The notes beneath the pieces are model-generated. The model was given only the letters and a program-made list of their open reading frames with translations, was not told the DNA's origin and made no database searches. This document shows, piece after piece, positions 54,293-63,598 of a stretch of DNA of 64,000 bases; the first letter of the stretch is position 1; each line of letters begins with the position of its first letter. The translations under genes were made by a program, and so were the position numbers. Source of the DNA: RH-AL1 sp965198485 (lineage in GTDB: Bacteria > Pseudomonadota > Alphaproteobacteria > Rhizobiales > Beijerinckiaceae); NCBI GenBank assembly GCA_965198485.1, contig CBDAPQ010000005.1, positions 3,100,001 to 3,164,000 of the forward strand, given 5' to 3'.

Positions 54293-55729
54293 TCACGCCC
54301 AACGCGACAGCGTCTTCACCAGCCGCTTGGTGAAGCCGGTGTAGGGCGGGTTGAGCATGCCGGCCGAGGACATGCGGCGCGACTGGTAGAACACCGGTTT
54401 CTCCTTCGATAATTGCTTGAAGCCGTACTCGCCGTGGTAGTGACCCGTGCCGGACGGGCCGACGCCGCCGAAAGGCAGGCCTTCCTGCACGACGTGCATC
54501 ATCGTCTCGTTGATCGAGACGCCGCCGGCGATCGTCCCCTTCAGCACCTTGTCGCAATTGGCGTCGTTGGTGCCGAACCAGTACAGCGAGAGCGGCCGAG
54601 GCCGCGCGTTGACCGAGCCGATGGCGTCCTCGATCCGCTCGTAGGCGAGAACCGGCAGCACCGGCCCGAAGATCTCCTCCTGCATCACCGCCATGTCGTC
54701 GGTGGTGTCGAGCAGCAGCGTCGGGGCGATCATGCGCGTGTCGCCGGCACCGGCCGAGCCGATCTCGACCGCGCGCGCGCCTCGCGCCTTGGCATCCTCG
54801 ATCAGCGCCGTCACGCGGGCGAAATGGCCGTCGTTGACGATGCTCGTGTAGTCCAGGTTTCCGGCGATCGTCGGGTATTGCTTGGTGATGGCCTTGCGCA
54901 ACGCCTCGACGAAGGGCTCGACCATCGGCCGCGGCACGAGCGCGTAATCGGGCGCGATGCAGGTCTGGCCGGCGTTGAAGAGCTTGCCGAAGGCGACACG
55001 ATCGGCCGCCACCGCCAGATCGGCCGAGGGATCGACGATCACCGGCGACTTGCCGCCGAGCTCGAGCGTCACTGGCGTCAGGTTCTTCGCCGCCGCCTCC
55101 GCCACCAGACGGCCCGTGCGGGTCGAGCCGGTGAAGATCAGGTGGTCGAACGGCAGCGCCGCGAAGGCCCGGCCCACGTCGGGCCCGCCGGTCACGGTCG
55201 CCACCTCGTCCTCCGCGAAGGTCTCGGCGATAGCCTGTCTCAGCGCCTCGGCGAAGAGCGGCGTCAGCTCCGATGGCTTCAGCATGGCGCGGTTGCCGGC
55301 GGCGAGCGCGCCGACCAGCGGCGAGAGGGTGAGCTGCAGGGGATAGTTCCAAGCGCCGATGATGCCGACCACCCCAAGCGGCTGGCTGATGATGCGGCAG
55401 GAACCCGGCATGAAGGCCACGCTGGTGCCCACGCGCCGGGTCTTCATCCAGCCCTTGAGGTGCTTGCGGGCGTAGCGCACGGCGGAGCGCACCGCCATGA
55501 CGTCGCCGATCTGCCCGACCATGGCCGGGCGATGCCCGAAATCTTGGGAGACGAGGTCGCAGAAGCGATCGGCATGCTGGGCCACCATGCTGCCGAGCTT
55601 GCGCAGCCGCTCGTCGCGCACCGCGAAGTCCGGGTTCATGTCGCGCGTCGCGGCGGCCTTCTGGCGCTGGAGCAAGGCGGAGAGGGACGCGACGTCGGTG
55701 TCACTGGTGTGGAAGGCGCTGGAGGTCAT
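54293..55729 (-). CDS. Coniferyl aldehyde dehydrogenase-type aldehyde dehydrogenase
   Basis: 478 residues, NAD(P)-dependent ALDH. General-base Glu in VTLELGGKSPV, catalytic Cys in NAGQTCIAPDY, and VVGIIGAWNYPLQLTLSPLVGALAAGN at the cofactor site. The C-terminal P-x-T-G-F-x-K-R-L-V is typical of coniferyl-aldehyde dehydrogenases (CalB). The substrate is probably an aromatic or medium-chain aldehyde. Relation to the upstream periplasmic aldehyde oxidoreductase is only functional similarity. Confidence 0.87.
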   Translation of the reverse strand: MTSSAFHTSDTDVASLSALLQRQKAAATRDMNPDFAVRDERLRKLGSMVAQHADRFCDLVSQDFGHRPAMVGQIGDVMAVRSAVRYARKHLKGWMKTRRVGTSVAFMPGSCRIISQPLGVVGIIGAWNYPLQLTLSPLVGALAAGNRAMLKPSELTPLFAEALRQAIAETFAEDEVATVTGGPDVGRAFAALPFDHLIFTGSTRTGRLVAEAAAKNLTPVTLELGGKSPVIVDPSADLAVAADRVAFGKLFNAGQTCIAPDYALVPRPMVEPFVEALRKAITKQYPTIAGNLDYTSIVNDGHFARVTALIEDAKARGARAVEIGSAGAGDTRMIAPTLLLDTTDDMAVMQEEIFGPVLPVLAYERIEDAIGSVNARPRPLSLYWFGTNDANCDKVLKGTIAGGVSINETMMHVVQEGLPFGGVGPSGTGHYHGEYGFKQLSKEKPVFYQSRRMSSAGMLNPPYTGFTKRLVKTLSRWA

Positions 55730-55815
55730 GGGTACGCTCCGTCGGTGATCGGCGGCACCATAGAGGGTTCGAGCCGACGCGTATGCGTTGTCTTAAGCCG
55801 CAGACGGATGCCGCT

Positions 55816-57013
55816 TCAGCCGTGCTTGGGCGTGCCGCGCAGCCGCAGCGACCAGGCTTCCCAGCCGGCAACCAGGCACAGGACCGCGTTGGCCAGCCCG
55901 TTGACGACGGCGAGGTTTGCCGGTCGCGCCGTGACGACGCCGACGGAGCAGAGTAGCAGGAACAGGCCGACGAGGTGCGACAACGGGGCCCGGCGTCGCG
56001 CGAAACCCTTGAACAGCGTGTTGCCGAGGAGGAACAGGGCCGTACCGCCAACCGTCGCCGCGAGCTTCGCAGTATCGGTCACCGCATCGGGATGAGCCAG
56101 CAGGAGCTCGTCGCCGACTGCCGAAACGATGATGCCGGCGACGATGAGAAGGTGGATGTATGTGTAGAGCAGCCGCGCGTGCTGGCCGGGATCGTCGGCT
56201 TCCGCGATGCGCCGGCTGCCGGTCTGGGCGCCGGTGTCGAAGTAGATCCACCAGAACGCGACGCTGCCCACGAAGGCGATGAGGAAGGCCGCGACGTGAA
56301 GCGGGTCGAGCTTCAGCGTGCTGACGGTGGTGGCGGTGACGATCAGCGCCTCGCCGAGCGCGATGATGATGAAAAGCGAGCAGCGTTCGGCGAGATGCTC
56401 GCCCTCGACGTCCCAGTCCGTGCTCGAGGATCGGCCGAGGCTGGGCACGTGGAAGCCTAACGCCGGCGCCGATGTCTCGAGAACGAGCGCGACGATCCAC
56501 AATGCCAAGCGCGCCTCGCCGGCGACGAGGCCGCCGGCGATCCAGAACGCGCCGGACACGCCGAGCCAGACCGTGATGCGCTGGAAGTTGCGCTCGTGCG
56601 TCGCGTCGTTGTCGGCCAGGAGCGCCCAGAGCATGAACAGCGAACGCCCGACCTGCATCGCGACATAAGCAATCGCGAAGGCGAGCCCCCTGGGGCCGAA
56701 GGCCTCAGTATGTGGAGTGCGGCAGCGAGGTCGAGAGCACGAGGCCAAGCAGCATCAGCACGATGAGCCCGATGCGCACCGGCCAGTGCTCGGGCTCGAG
56801 CCAGTTGGTGACCCACGAGGTGAATATCCATACCCACCAGACCGCCAGGAAGAGGATCAGTACGTGGAGTGCTCCGAGGGCGGTCAGGTCGGCGAGAAGC
56901 GTGTGCGAGAGCTGCGTGACGGCGAAGACGAAGACGAGATCGAAGAAGAGTTCGATGTTGGTGACGGGCGCGTCCTTGTCGCGGTCGCGGAGCAGACTGC
57001 GGCGTGGCTTCAT
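55816..57013 (-). pseudogene. Low-temperature requirement protein A (LtrA), frameshifted
   Basis: Two overlapping frames together give a full LtrA. The first (57013-56705) reads TNIELFFDLVFVFAVTQLSH and ends at LSTSLPHSTY with a TGA. The second frame (from about 56748) begins EAFGPRGLAFAIAYVAMQVGR, which is exactly the next LtrA segment, and continues with the membrane-helix pattern to 55816. One extra base near 56705-56710 would explain it. Thus the gene is probably inactivated, or a single sequencing error exists. LtrA is a multi-helix membrane protein; role poorly known. Confidence 0.75.
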
Positions 57014-57116
57014 CTAGCTTGACCGGAGAACTTCATGAACGAGCGTCTTCCGTATTCTTTCGCGGGTTTATCTCCACCGTGATCGATGCGCGCGAGAAGA
57101 GATCGTAGGAGCCAAA

Positions 57117-57284
57117 TTGACCAAGATCGTTTTTGAGACGCTGAAGGCCTTTCCGACCGAGAACACCGAGCCGGACACGATCAGGCAGACACGTGTCGCC
57201 CGCAAGGATGGCCTAAAAGTGCTCCGCACTTTCGACGCGAGAAGTGACGCGTTCGGAGACGACCTCACTTACGTGTTCCGATAG
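57117..57284 (+). CDS. Possible antitoxin remnant upstream of Zeta-type toxin
   Basis: 55-codon frame from TTG 57117 with AGGAG 5-6 bases upstream: peptide starts MTKIVFETLKAFPTENTEPD and ends FGDDLTYVFR before TAG. The same frame continues beyond the stop through NVEKARRENKRL into the toxin region, which suggests an original longer reading frame interrupted by a nonsense change. Likely the remains of an antitoxin; no named family recognised. Confidence 0.4.
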   Translation: MTKIVFETLKAFPTENTEPDTIRQTRVARKDGLKVLRTFDARSDAFGDDLTYVFR

Positions 57285-57335
57285 AACGTCGAGAAGGCGC
57301 GTCGTGAGAACAAGCGCCTGACGGGCAAGCTGGAT

Positions 57336-57951
57336 TTGTCCCTACCAAGCCATGAGCGACCGGTCTTCCTGATCGGCGCGGGCCCGAACGGGTCGGGCAA
57401 GAGCAGTGCTTATGAAGACACCGCGATCGAGCTGGAAGGCCGAACGGTCTGGATCGTCAATCCGGACCTGCTCACAACTACCATCATCGAAGTCGAGCGA
57501 ATGTCGCGATCGCCGCCAATCTGAGCGCCGTACAGAGGATAGAGAGCTGGCTCGAGCATCGATCGGCGTACATAAAAGCGTCGGGGCGGAGACCGTGCTC
57601 TCGACCGGCAAATATCGCCGGCTCGTCGTAACGGCGAAGGACCATGGGTTTGCGGTCTGGCTGATCTACGTCGTCCTCGACACACCGGAACGGAACATTG
57701 AGCGTGTTCGTATCCGCTTGAAGAAAGGCGGCCACGACGTACCGGAAGCTAAGATCCGGTCGCGTCGCGAACGCTCGCTGGCGCAATCCCCCCGGTTCCT
57801 GCAGCAGCCGGATGCCGCCTGGCTCTATGACAACAGCGGCGCGAGACTAAGAGGCATCGTCGAGAAGCAAGATGGAACCGTCAAAACTGGCGAACACGCT
57901 CTCGAAGGTGGTGTGAATGCGATCCGCACGATCAACGATCGTCTCGTCTGA
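57336..57951 (+). pseudogene. Degenerate Zeta-type toxin (P-loop kinase), two frameshifts
   Basis: Frame 1 (57336-57524) has the Zeta N-terminus with Walker A GAGPNGSGKSSAYED and the W-I-V-N-P-D-L-L motif, and stops. A second frame segment (ANVAIAANLSAVQRIESWL) then a third frame from about 57565 (ASIGVHKSVGAETVLSTGKY, then KGGHDVPEAKIRSRRERSLA and AWLYDNSG) complete the family pattern. Both joins are explained by loss of one G each near 57498 and 57560. The gene is therefore not expressible as one protein. Intact Zeta proteins phosphorylate UDP-N-acetylglucosamine and are held by Epsilon-type antitoxins. Confidence 0.75.
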
Positions 57952-58035
57952 CTTGCTCCTCCCTTGGCATTTCATCGGCCGAGTCGTCGCCGGCTTCGCT
58001 TGCCGCGGGTGACTTCGATCCTGATAGAAAGAAGA

Positions 58036-59340
58036 ATGACCCTCTTCTCTGCCGCCGGTCTCGACCAGGACGCGCCGCGCCCCCTCGCCGACCGGCTGCG
58101 GCCGACGACGCTCGCCGAGGTCGCGGGGCAGGACCACATCGTCGGAACGCAGGGTGCGCTGACCCGGCTGCTCGGTGGCAGGACGCTGGGCTCGCTGATC
58201 TTCTGGGGACCGCCCGGCACCGGCAAGACTACGGTGGCGCGGCTGCTCGCTGGCGAGACCAGGCTCGCCTTCGTGCAGATCTCGGCGATCTTCTCCGGCG
58301 TGGCCGACCTCAAGAAAGTGTTCGAGGAGGCGCGGCGGCGGCGCCAGACCGGTCAGGGCACCCTTCTTTTCGTCGACGAGATCCACCGCTTCAATCGCGC
58401 CCAGCAGGACGGCTTCCTGCCGGTCATGGAGGACGGCACGATCACGCTGATCGGCGCCACCACGGAAAACCCGAGCTTCGAACTGAACTCCGCCCTGCTC
58501 TCGCGGGCGCGGGTCATGACCTTCAAGGCGCTCGATGCCGCGGCCATTGCCCAGCTGCTCGAGCGCGCCGAGGCGATCGAGGGCAAGGCGCTGCCGCTCG
58601 ACGAAGACGCCCGCGCCGCGCTGGTGCGGATGGCCGACGGCGACGGCCGCGCCGCGCTGACGCTGGTCGAGGAGCTGTGGCGCGCCGCCCAGCCAGGGGA
58701 GCGCTTCGACCCCGCCGGCCTATCGGAGGTGGTGCAGCGCCGCGCGCCGATCTACGACAAGGCGCAGGAGGGGCATTACAACCTCATCTCCGCGCTGCAC
58801 AAGGCGGTGCGCGGCAGCGACCCCGACGCCGCGCTGTACTATCTCGCCCGCATGTTCGACGGCGGCGAGGACCCGCTGTTCATCGCGCGGCGCGTGGTGC
58901 GCATGGCAGTGGAGGACATCGGGCTCGCCGACCCACAGGCGCTCGTCGTCGCCAACGCCGCCAAGGATGCCTACGACTTCCTCGGCTCGCCCGAGGGCGA
59001 ACTCGCCATCGCCAACGCCGTCATCTACGTCGCCACCGCGCCGAAATCGAATGCCGCCTACGTCGCCTACAAGGCGGCGATGCGGCTCGCCAAGGAGCAC
59101 GGCTCCCTGATGCCGCCCAAGGTGATCCTCAACGGCTCGACCAAGTTCATGAAAAGCGAGGGCTACGGCGGCGGCTACCGCTACGACCATGACGAGCCGG
59201 ACGCCTTCTCCGGCCAGGACTACTGGCCCGACGCGCTCGGGCGGCAATCGCTGTACCAGCCGACAGGCCGCGGCTTCGAACGCGAGGTGGCGCGGCGGCT
59301 GGAGCGCTGGGCGGAGCTGCGGCGGGCGCGGGACGACTAA
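58036..59340 (+). CDS. rarA: Replication-associated recombination protein A (RarA/MgsA)
   Basis: 434 residues, AAA+ clamp-loader-like ATPase. Walker A WGPPGTGKTTVARLLA, Walker B LLFVDEIHRFNRAQQDG, sensor motifs IGATTENPSFELNSALLSRARV, and the conserved C-terminal KVILNGSTKFMKSEGYG-type region. Acts at stalled replication forks. Start ATG 58036; the frame extends to 57964 without conservation. Its stop overlaps the convergent trmL gene. Confidence 0.94.
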   Translation: MTLFSAAGLDQDAPRPLADRLRPTTLAEVAGQDHIVGTQGALTRLLGGRTLGSLIFWGPPGTGKTTVARLLAGETRLAFVQISAIFSGVADLKKVFEEARRRRQTGQGTLLFVDEIHRFNRAQQDGFLPVMEDGTITLIGATTENPSFELNSALLSRARVMTFKALDAAAIAQLLERAEAIEGKALPLDEDARAALVRMADGDGRAALTLVEELWRAAQPGERFDPAGLSEVVQRRAPIYDKAQEGHYNLISALHKAVRGSDPDAALYYLARMFDGGEDPLFIARRVVRMAVEDIGLADPQALVVANAAKDAYDFLGSPEGELAIANAVIYVATAPKSNAAYVAYKAAMRLAKEHGSLMPPKVILNGSTKFMKSEGYGGGYRYDHDEPDAFSGQDYWPDALGRQSLYQPTGRGFEREVARRLERWAELRRARDD

Positions 59341-59825
59341 ACCGCAGGCGCGCCGAGCTGCCGGAGCGCCTCTCCGATCACCATCGCCGCCGCCACCGCG
59401 ACGTTGAGCGAGCGGGCCGGCGTGCGCATCGGCACACCCACCCGCAGGTCGGCGGCGGCGTGCACCGCTTCGGGGACGCCGGCGCTTTCGCGGCCGACCA
59501 ACAGCACGTCGCCCGGCGCGAAGGCGGCCGCGGTATAGGCGAGATCGGCGCGGGTCGTCAGCAGCACCAGGCGCCGCCCCGCCGTAGCTCGCCACACCTC
59601 GAACGCGACGAAGCTCGCATGCCGCATCACGACGAGTTGATCGAGGTAGTCCATGCCGGCACGGCGGAAGTGCCGGTCGCTGGTGGGAAAGCCGGCCGGT
59701 TCGATAATGGCGGCATCGAGATCCAGGCAGGCGCACAACCGCAGCATCGTCCCGCAATTCTGCGGAATGTCCGGCTGGAACAGCGCGAGGCACAACGGAA
59801 CCGGCGTTTCGACGAGATCCTGCAT
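59337..59825 (-). CDS. trmL: tRNA (cytidine(34)-2'-O)-methyltransferase
   Basis: 162 residues, SPOUT/TrmL family. N-terminal LALFQPDIPQNCGTMLRLCACLD, the DYLDQL motif, and C-terminal LLVGRESAGVPEAVH plus PMRTPARSLNVAVAAAMV, which is the knot-forming SAM site. Methylates the wobble position of tRNA-Leu isoacceptors. ATG 59825. Confidence 0.92.
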   Translation of the reverse strand: MQDLVETPVPLCLALFQPDIPQNCGTMLRLCACLDLDAAIIEPAGFPTSDRHFRRAGMDYLDQLVVMRHASFVAFEVWRATAGRRLVLLTTRADLAYTAAAFAPGDVLLVGRESAGVPEAVHAAADLRVGVPMRTPARSLNVAVAAAMVIGEALRQLGAPAV

Positions 59826-59913
59826 TCGTTAAGCTTAGACTATTTCAATGTGTGCAGTGCGTGAACCCTCGATGGGTCCCGGCGTTTGGACCACAACCTT
59901 TAAGGAGACGCAG

Positions 59914-60264
59914 ATGACGCGCACATTGAAGACGCTCGCAGTTGCCGGCCTGACCGCCCTGACGCTCGGCGCCACCGTCGCCGCTACGACGACCTCGGCG
60001 GACGCCCGCGGGTTTGGTCGCGGTGGTTACGGGCACGGAGGCTACGGCCGCGGCGGTTTTTATGGCGGCCGTTTGGGCTATCGCGGCGGGTACGGCCGAG
60101 GTTACGGCTACGGCGGAGCTGGCCTGGGTCTTGGCCTTGCAGCGGGCGCCCTCGCCGGCGCGGCGGTGGCCAGCAGCTATAACAATGGTTATTACGGCGG
60201 GTACGGTTATCCGGCTTATGGCTACGGCTACCCTGCCTATGGCTACGGCTATTACGGCTACTGA
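59914..60264 (+). CDS. Secreted glycine/tyrosine-rich protein
   Basis: 116 residues. Signal peptide (MTRTLKTLAVAGLTALTLGA, ending near TTSADA), then a low-complexity Gly/Arg/Tyr region with repeated G-G-Y-G-R-G and, at the end, PAYGYGYPAYGYGYYGY. A short hydrophobic GLGLGLAAGALAGAAVA segment lies in the middle, which is typical for small outer-surface or sulfur-rich glycine-zipper-like proteins. ATG 59914 has AAGGAG upstream. A terminator follows. Confidence 0.7.
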   Translation: MTRTLKTLAVAGLTALTLGATVAATTTSADARGFGRGGYGHGGYGRGGFYGGRLGYRGGYGRGYGYGGAGLGLGLAAGALAGAAVASSYNNGYYGGYGYPAYGYGYPAYGYGYYGY

Positions 60265-60292
60265 GCCGGACTACTGTTCGTAAGCAGAGAAA

Positions 60293-60319
60293 GGCCTCGC
60301 CTCGCGGCGGGGCCTTTTT
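60293..60319 (+). terminator. Rho-independent terminator
   Basis: GGCCTCGCC-tcgc-GGCGGGGCC, 9-bp stem with one T-G pair, then TTTTT. Follows the glycine-rich gene on the plus strand and lies between it and the convergent hemW stop at 60323; the opposite strand has a weaker TTT run. Confidence 0.8.
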
Positions 60320-60322
60320 GCG

Positions 60323-61492
60323 TCAGGCCGCCAGGTCGGCCACTACGGCATCGAGCAGCGGGAAACCGGCGGCGCTGACGCGTAGGCGTCCGCCCTGGGT
60401 CATCTCCACCATGCCGTCCTCCATGAGCGAGGAAATGCGGCTGCGGTCGAGCATGCGGTGCGACACGGCCTCGAAATGCGTCGGTTCGATACCCTCGGAG
60501 AGCCTGAGACCCATGAGCAGGAACTCGTCGCCCTGCTCCTCCGTCGAGAGCAGCTCGTCCTCGGTCAGCCCGTGGCCCTCGCTCTCGACCACGGTCAGCC
60601 ACATCTCGGGATGCGATTCGGTGGCTTGCGCTCGGCGGCCTTTCGGGGTCAGGATACGTCCGTGCGCGCCGGGACCGACGCCGACGTACTCGCCGTAGCG
60701 CCAATAGATCAGGTTGTGCCGGCTCTCGCCGCCGGGGCGGGCATGGTTGGATATCTCGTAGGCCGGTAGGCCGGCGTGCTCCATCGTCTCCTGCGTGACG
60801 TCCCATAGCGTGCGGCACTGGTCGGGCGAGGGCACCTTGAGCTTGCCGGCGTTGCGCAGGCGCTCGAACATCGTGTCGGGCTCGATCGTCAGCTGGTACA
60901 AAGACATGTGATCGCGGGCGCGGCCGATGGCTTGCGTGAGCTCGGCCTTCCACGCCGCCGGAGACTGGTTGGGCCGGGCATACATCAGGTCGAAGGAGTA
61001 GCGCTCGAAGATGGAGCCGGCGATGGCGACGGCCTTCATCGCCTCCTCGGCCGTGTGCAGCCGTCCCAGCGCCTTGAGGTCGGCATCGTTCATCGCCTGC
61101 ACGCCGAGCGAAACGCGATTGACGCCGGCGCGGCGATAGCCGGTGAAGCGGTTGGCCTCGACGCTGGTCGGGTTGGCCTCGAGCGTCACCTCGCAATTCG
61201 GTTCGACGGTCCAGTTGGCCGCGATGGCGTCGAGGATGCCGGCGACCGTGCCGGGCTTCATCAGGGACGGCGTGCCGCCGCCGAAGAAGATCGAGGCGAC
61301 GCTGCGCCCCTTGGTCAGCTTGGCGCGGTGCGACAGCTCCGAGCGGAACGCCTGGACGAAGCGCTCCTCGTCGATGATCTGCGCGCGCACGTGGCTGTTG
61401 AAGTCGCAATACGGGCACTTCGAGAGGCAGAACGGCCAATGGACGTAGACGGCGAAGCCGGGATCGCTGGGTCGATAGAGTTGGCTCGCCAT
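60323..61492 (-). CDS. hemW: Radical SAM heme-handling protein HemW (coproporphyrinogen oxidase-like)
   Basis: 389 residues. The radical-SAM cluster motif CLSKCPYC sits at Cys22, 26 and 29, followed by FFGGGTPSLMKPG, EVTLEANPTSVEANRF and the characteristic HemW-type R-V-S-L-G-V-Q. It lacks the extra N-terminal part of true HemN. HemW inserts heme into respiratory proteins. ATG 61492; an upstream frame goes on to 61553 without conserved motif. Confidence 0.9.
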   Translation of the reverse strand: MASQLYRPSDPGFAVYVHWPFCLSKCPYCDFNSHVRAQIIDEERFVQAFRSELSHRAKLTKGRSVASIFFGGGTPSLMKPGTVAGILDAIAANWTVEPNCEVTLEANPTSVEANRFTGYRRAGVNRVSLGVQAMNDADLKALGRLHTAEEAMKAVAIAGSIFERYSFDLMYARPNQSPAAWKAELTQAIGRARDHMSLYQLTIEPDTMFERLRNAGKLKVPSPDQCRTLWDVTQETMEHAGLPAYEISNHARPGGESRHNLIYWRYGEYVGVGPGAHGRILTPKGRRAQATESHPEMWLTVVESEGHGLTEDELLSTEEQGDEFLLMGLRLSEGIEPTHFEAVSHRMLDRSRISSLMEDGMVEMTQGGRLRVSAAGFPLLDAVVADLAA

Positions 61493-61668
61493 CGCCCCTG
61501 CCCTGCTCCGCGCCTCTTGGTCGCGCCCGATTTCGGCCGCGGAGCTTCGCCACCGTGACCGAGAGGAGCGATCCCTAGCATGACTAGGATTGCACGGCGG
61601 GGCTTAAGAATGCGTTCACCACGTTTTCCTAGAACGATGGAGGCCATGTTCCATCGAGTGACGCCGCT

Positions 61669-62466
61669 TTGAGCTACCTGCAGCCGCCACCGAACATGTC
61701 GCCCGTCGTCGTCGTCAAGGACTTCGGCGGCTACGTGAACGAGTATGCCTCGCAGACCGAAGTCTATCGCCGGCAGAACCGCGAGGTGCGCATCCACGAG
61801 TGCCACTCGGCCTGCACCATGGCGCTGAGTCTGCCCAACGCCTGCGTCTACAAGGACTCGATCTTCAAGTTCCACCAGGCCTACGACCCGCGTAACCACG
61901 TCACCAACTGGGAAGTGTCGGACGCGCTATTCCACACCTATCCCGAGCCGGTGCGCGAGCGCCTCGGCACGCTGACCAAGCAGTTCACGATCATGCGCGG
62001 CTCCGAGCTGATCGACCTCGGCGTGCGCGACTGCAACCAGGCGCCGGAGCCGCGCATCATGGTGGCCGCGACAACCAGCAAGCCCGTGGGCGAGACTGTG
62101 CTATCGGGCGGCGGCTTCTCGGCGCTGACCGGCAAGCTCCAGGGCATGATCCCCAATTTTGGCGCCAAGCCGGAGTTCGCCCCCGATGCCGGCCGCCCGG
62201 CGCATCGCGCGCTGCCGATGGTACCGGCAGAGGCGCTGGCGCCATCCGTACCACTGCCGCCGGAGCGGCCGGCCGACATGGTCACCGCTTCCATCTCCGG
62301 CCCGGAGCTCGAGCCCGGCGAGGTGCCGCTGCCGCCGCCGCGCCCTAAGATTCTCGTCGCCTACGCGCCAAGCCTGCCGCCGATCCCCTTCATGCAGAAG
62401 ATCGACGGCTCAGTCGCCGGCATTCTGCCAAGCCGATTCGTGCCCTTCGCCCGCCGCGCGATCTAG
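61669..62466 (+). CDS. ClpP/crotonase-fold secreted-type protein (COG3904-like)
   Basis: 265 residues. The motif IHECHSACTMALSLPNACVY with the later IFKFHQAYDP resembles periplasmic ClpP-like proteins where Ser in S-A-C-T is the nucleophile and the His follows about 22 residues later. The C-terminal ~110 residues are Pro-rich. The start is doubtful: TTG 61669 or ATG 61696, with a stop just upstream in frame; a short ATG reading frame (MEAMFHRVTPL) lies in another frame immediately before. No signal peptide is visible in the present frame. Confidence 0.6.
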   Translation: MSYLQPPPNMSPVVVVKDFGGYVNEYASQTEVYRRQNREVRIHECHSACTMALSLPNACVYKDSIFKFHQAYDPRNHVTNWEVSDALFHTYPEPVRERLGTLTKQFTIMRGSELIDLGVRDCNQAPEPRIMVAATTSKPVGETVLSGGGFSALTGKLQGMIPNFGAKPEFAPDAGRPAHRALPMVPAEALAPSVPLPPERPADMVTASISGPELEPGEVPLPPPRPKILVAYAPSLPPIPFMQKIDGSVAGILPSRFVPFARRAI

Positions 62467-62482
62467 GCACGGCGACCACGCA

Positions 62483-62770
62483 TCAACGCGAGCCGGTGAG
62501 CGCCGGCGGTTCTTCGGCTGTCGGTTCCGACATCGCACGTTGGCGGAACGCGAGGATCACCGCTCCGCCTTCCGGCTGCGAGCTGTTCGCTGTACGCTTC
62601 ACATCGGCACGAGGCACCAAAGCGATGACACCCTCGCTCGCGAGGAACTTACCGGCCGACCCTGGCTTGCGGATACGGACTTTCTCGGCGCCTAAGACGG
62701 CGAGAGAGAAGATCGGCGCGAGACCCGCCGAAAGCGCGATCCGGTGCAGATACTTGCGCAACCCCGCCAT
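62483..62770 (-). CDS. Small possibly secreted protein, unknown
   Basis: About 95 residues from ATG 62770. N-terminus MAGLRKYLHRIALSAGLAPIFSLAVLGA looks like a signal peptide or an anchor, then ~65 polar residues with the motif KPGSAGKFLASEGVIALVPRADVKR. No family recognised. Convergent with the preceding gene; the opposite-strand frame in the same place looks less protein-like. Confidence 0.45.
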   Translation of the reverse strand: MAGLRKYLHRIALSAGLAPIFSLAVLGAEKVRIRKPGSAGKFLASEGVIALVPRADVKRTANSSQPEGGAVILAFRQRAMSEPTAEEPPALTGSR

Positions 62771-62878
62771 CACCGTCGACTCGCCCTGCCGCGACCCCCA
62801 CTGGCCGCATCAATGAAACGGTCAAGCCCGCACGGAGGTTGCCGCCCGCGTTGAAGACGGTCGACGGATGCCGCGATC

Positions 62879-63595
62879 TCAGAACCGCGTCGTGATGTTG
62901 GTCAGCCATTCCGGCGATACGTTGACGAGTTGCGTCTCTAGAGCCTTGTCGTAACCCGTCAGGATCGCGACGCCGACGAGTAGCAGCACGCCGCCCAGCG
63001 CCGCCTTCACGCCCTTGCCGAGGTTGATCATGCTGTCGCGCCAGCGCATCAGCACCTCGCGCGACAGCGCGCCGAGGATCAACATCGGCAGCGCCGCGCC
63101 CAGGCCGAACAGTACCATCGTCAGGGCGACGCTCGGCAGGTTCTTGCCCTCCGAGGCCAGCAGCGAGGCGGCGCCGAGCGTCGGCCCGACGCAGGGGCTC
63201 CACACCGCGCCGAGCAGCAGGCCGACGCCGAACTGACCGCCGAGGCCGGTGCTTGAGAACCCGCCGAAGCGCTGCTCCGTCCAGTTCTGCACCGGGCCGG
63301 CCGCCGTCGCGAGCCGCACCTGCGCCACCGGCACCATCAGCAGGATGCCGAAGAGGACGAGGATCACGGCCGCAATCTTGCGAAAGACGTCGCCGTCAAG
63401 CCCGATCGCGAAGCCGACGGTGGCGACGAAGAGGCCGATGACCACGAAAGAGATCGCCAAGCCGCCGGCGAGCGCCGCCGGGCCCCAGCGATGCTCCGAG
63501 GCGGCGGCCCCCAGCACCAGCGGCAGCAGCGGCATCACGCACGGCGAGAAGATCGAGAGGACGCCCGCCAGAAACGCCAGGCCGAAGGTCAGCAA
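62879..63595 (-). CDS. ccdA: Cytochrome c biogenesis protein CcdA family
   Basis: 238 residues, six predicted membrane helices. Redox cysteines are in SPCVMPLLPLVLG and VWSPCVGPTLGAASLL. These carry electrons from thioredoxin to the periplasm. The gene lies 3 bases downstream of a secreted thioredoxin-like gene, the expected partner, so together they are a periplasmic thiol-reducing module. Confidence 0.9.
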   Translation of the reverse strand: MLTFGLAFLAGVLSIFSPCVMPLLPLVLGAAASEHRWGPAALAGGLAISFVVIGLFVATVGFAIGLDGDVFRKIAAVILVLFGILLMVPVAQVRLATAAGPVQNWTEQRFGGFSSTGLGGQFGVGLLLGAVWSPCVGPTLGAASLLASEGKNLPSVALTMVLFGLGAALPMLILGALSREVLMRWRDSMINLGKGVKAALGGVLLLVGVAILTGYDKALETQLVNVSPEWLTNITTRF

Positions 63596-63598
63596 GGC

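Noticed and set aside
61604..61618. Second CtrA-like box (TTAA-N7-TTCA)
   Set aside because: Second half deviates from TTAA; a single near-match is expected by chance.
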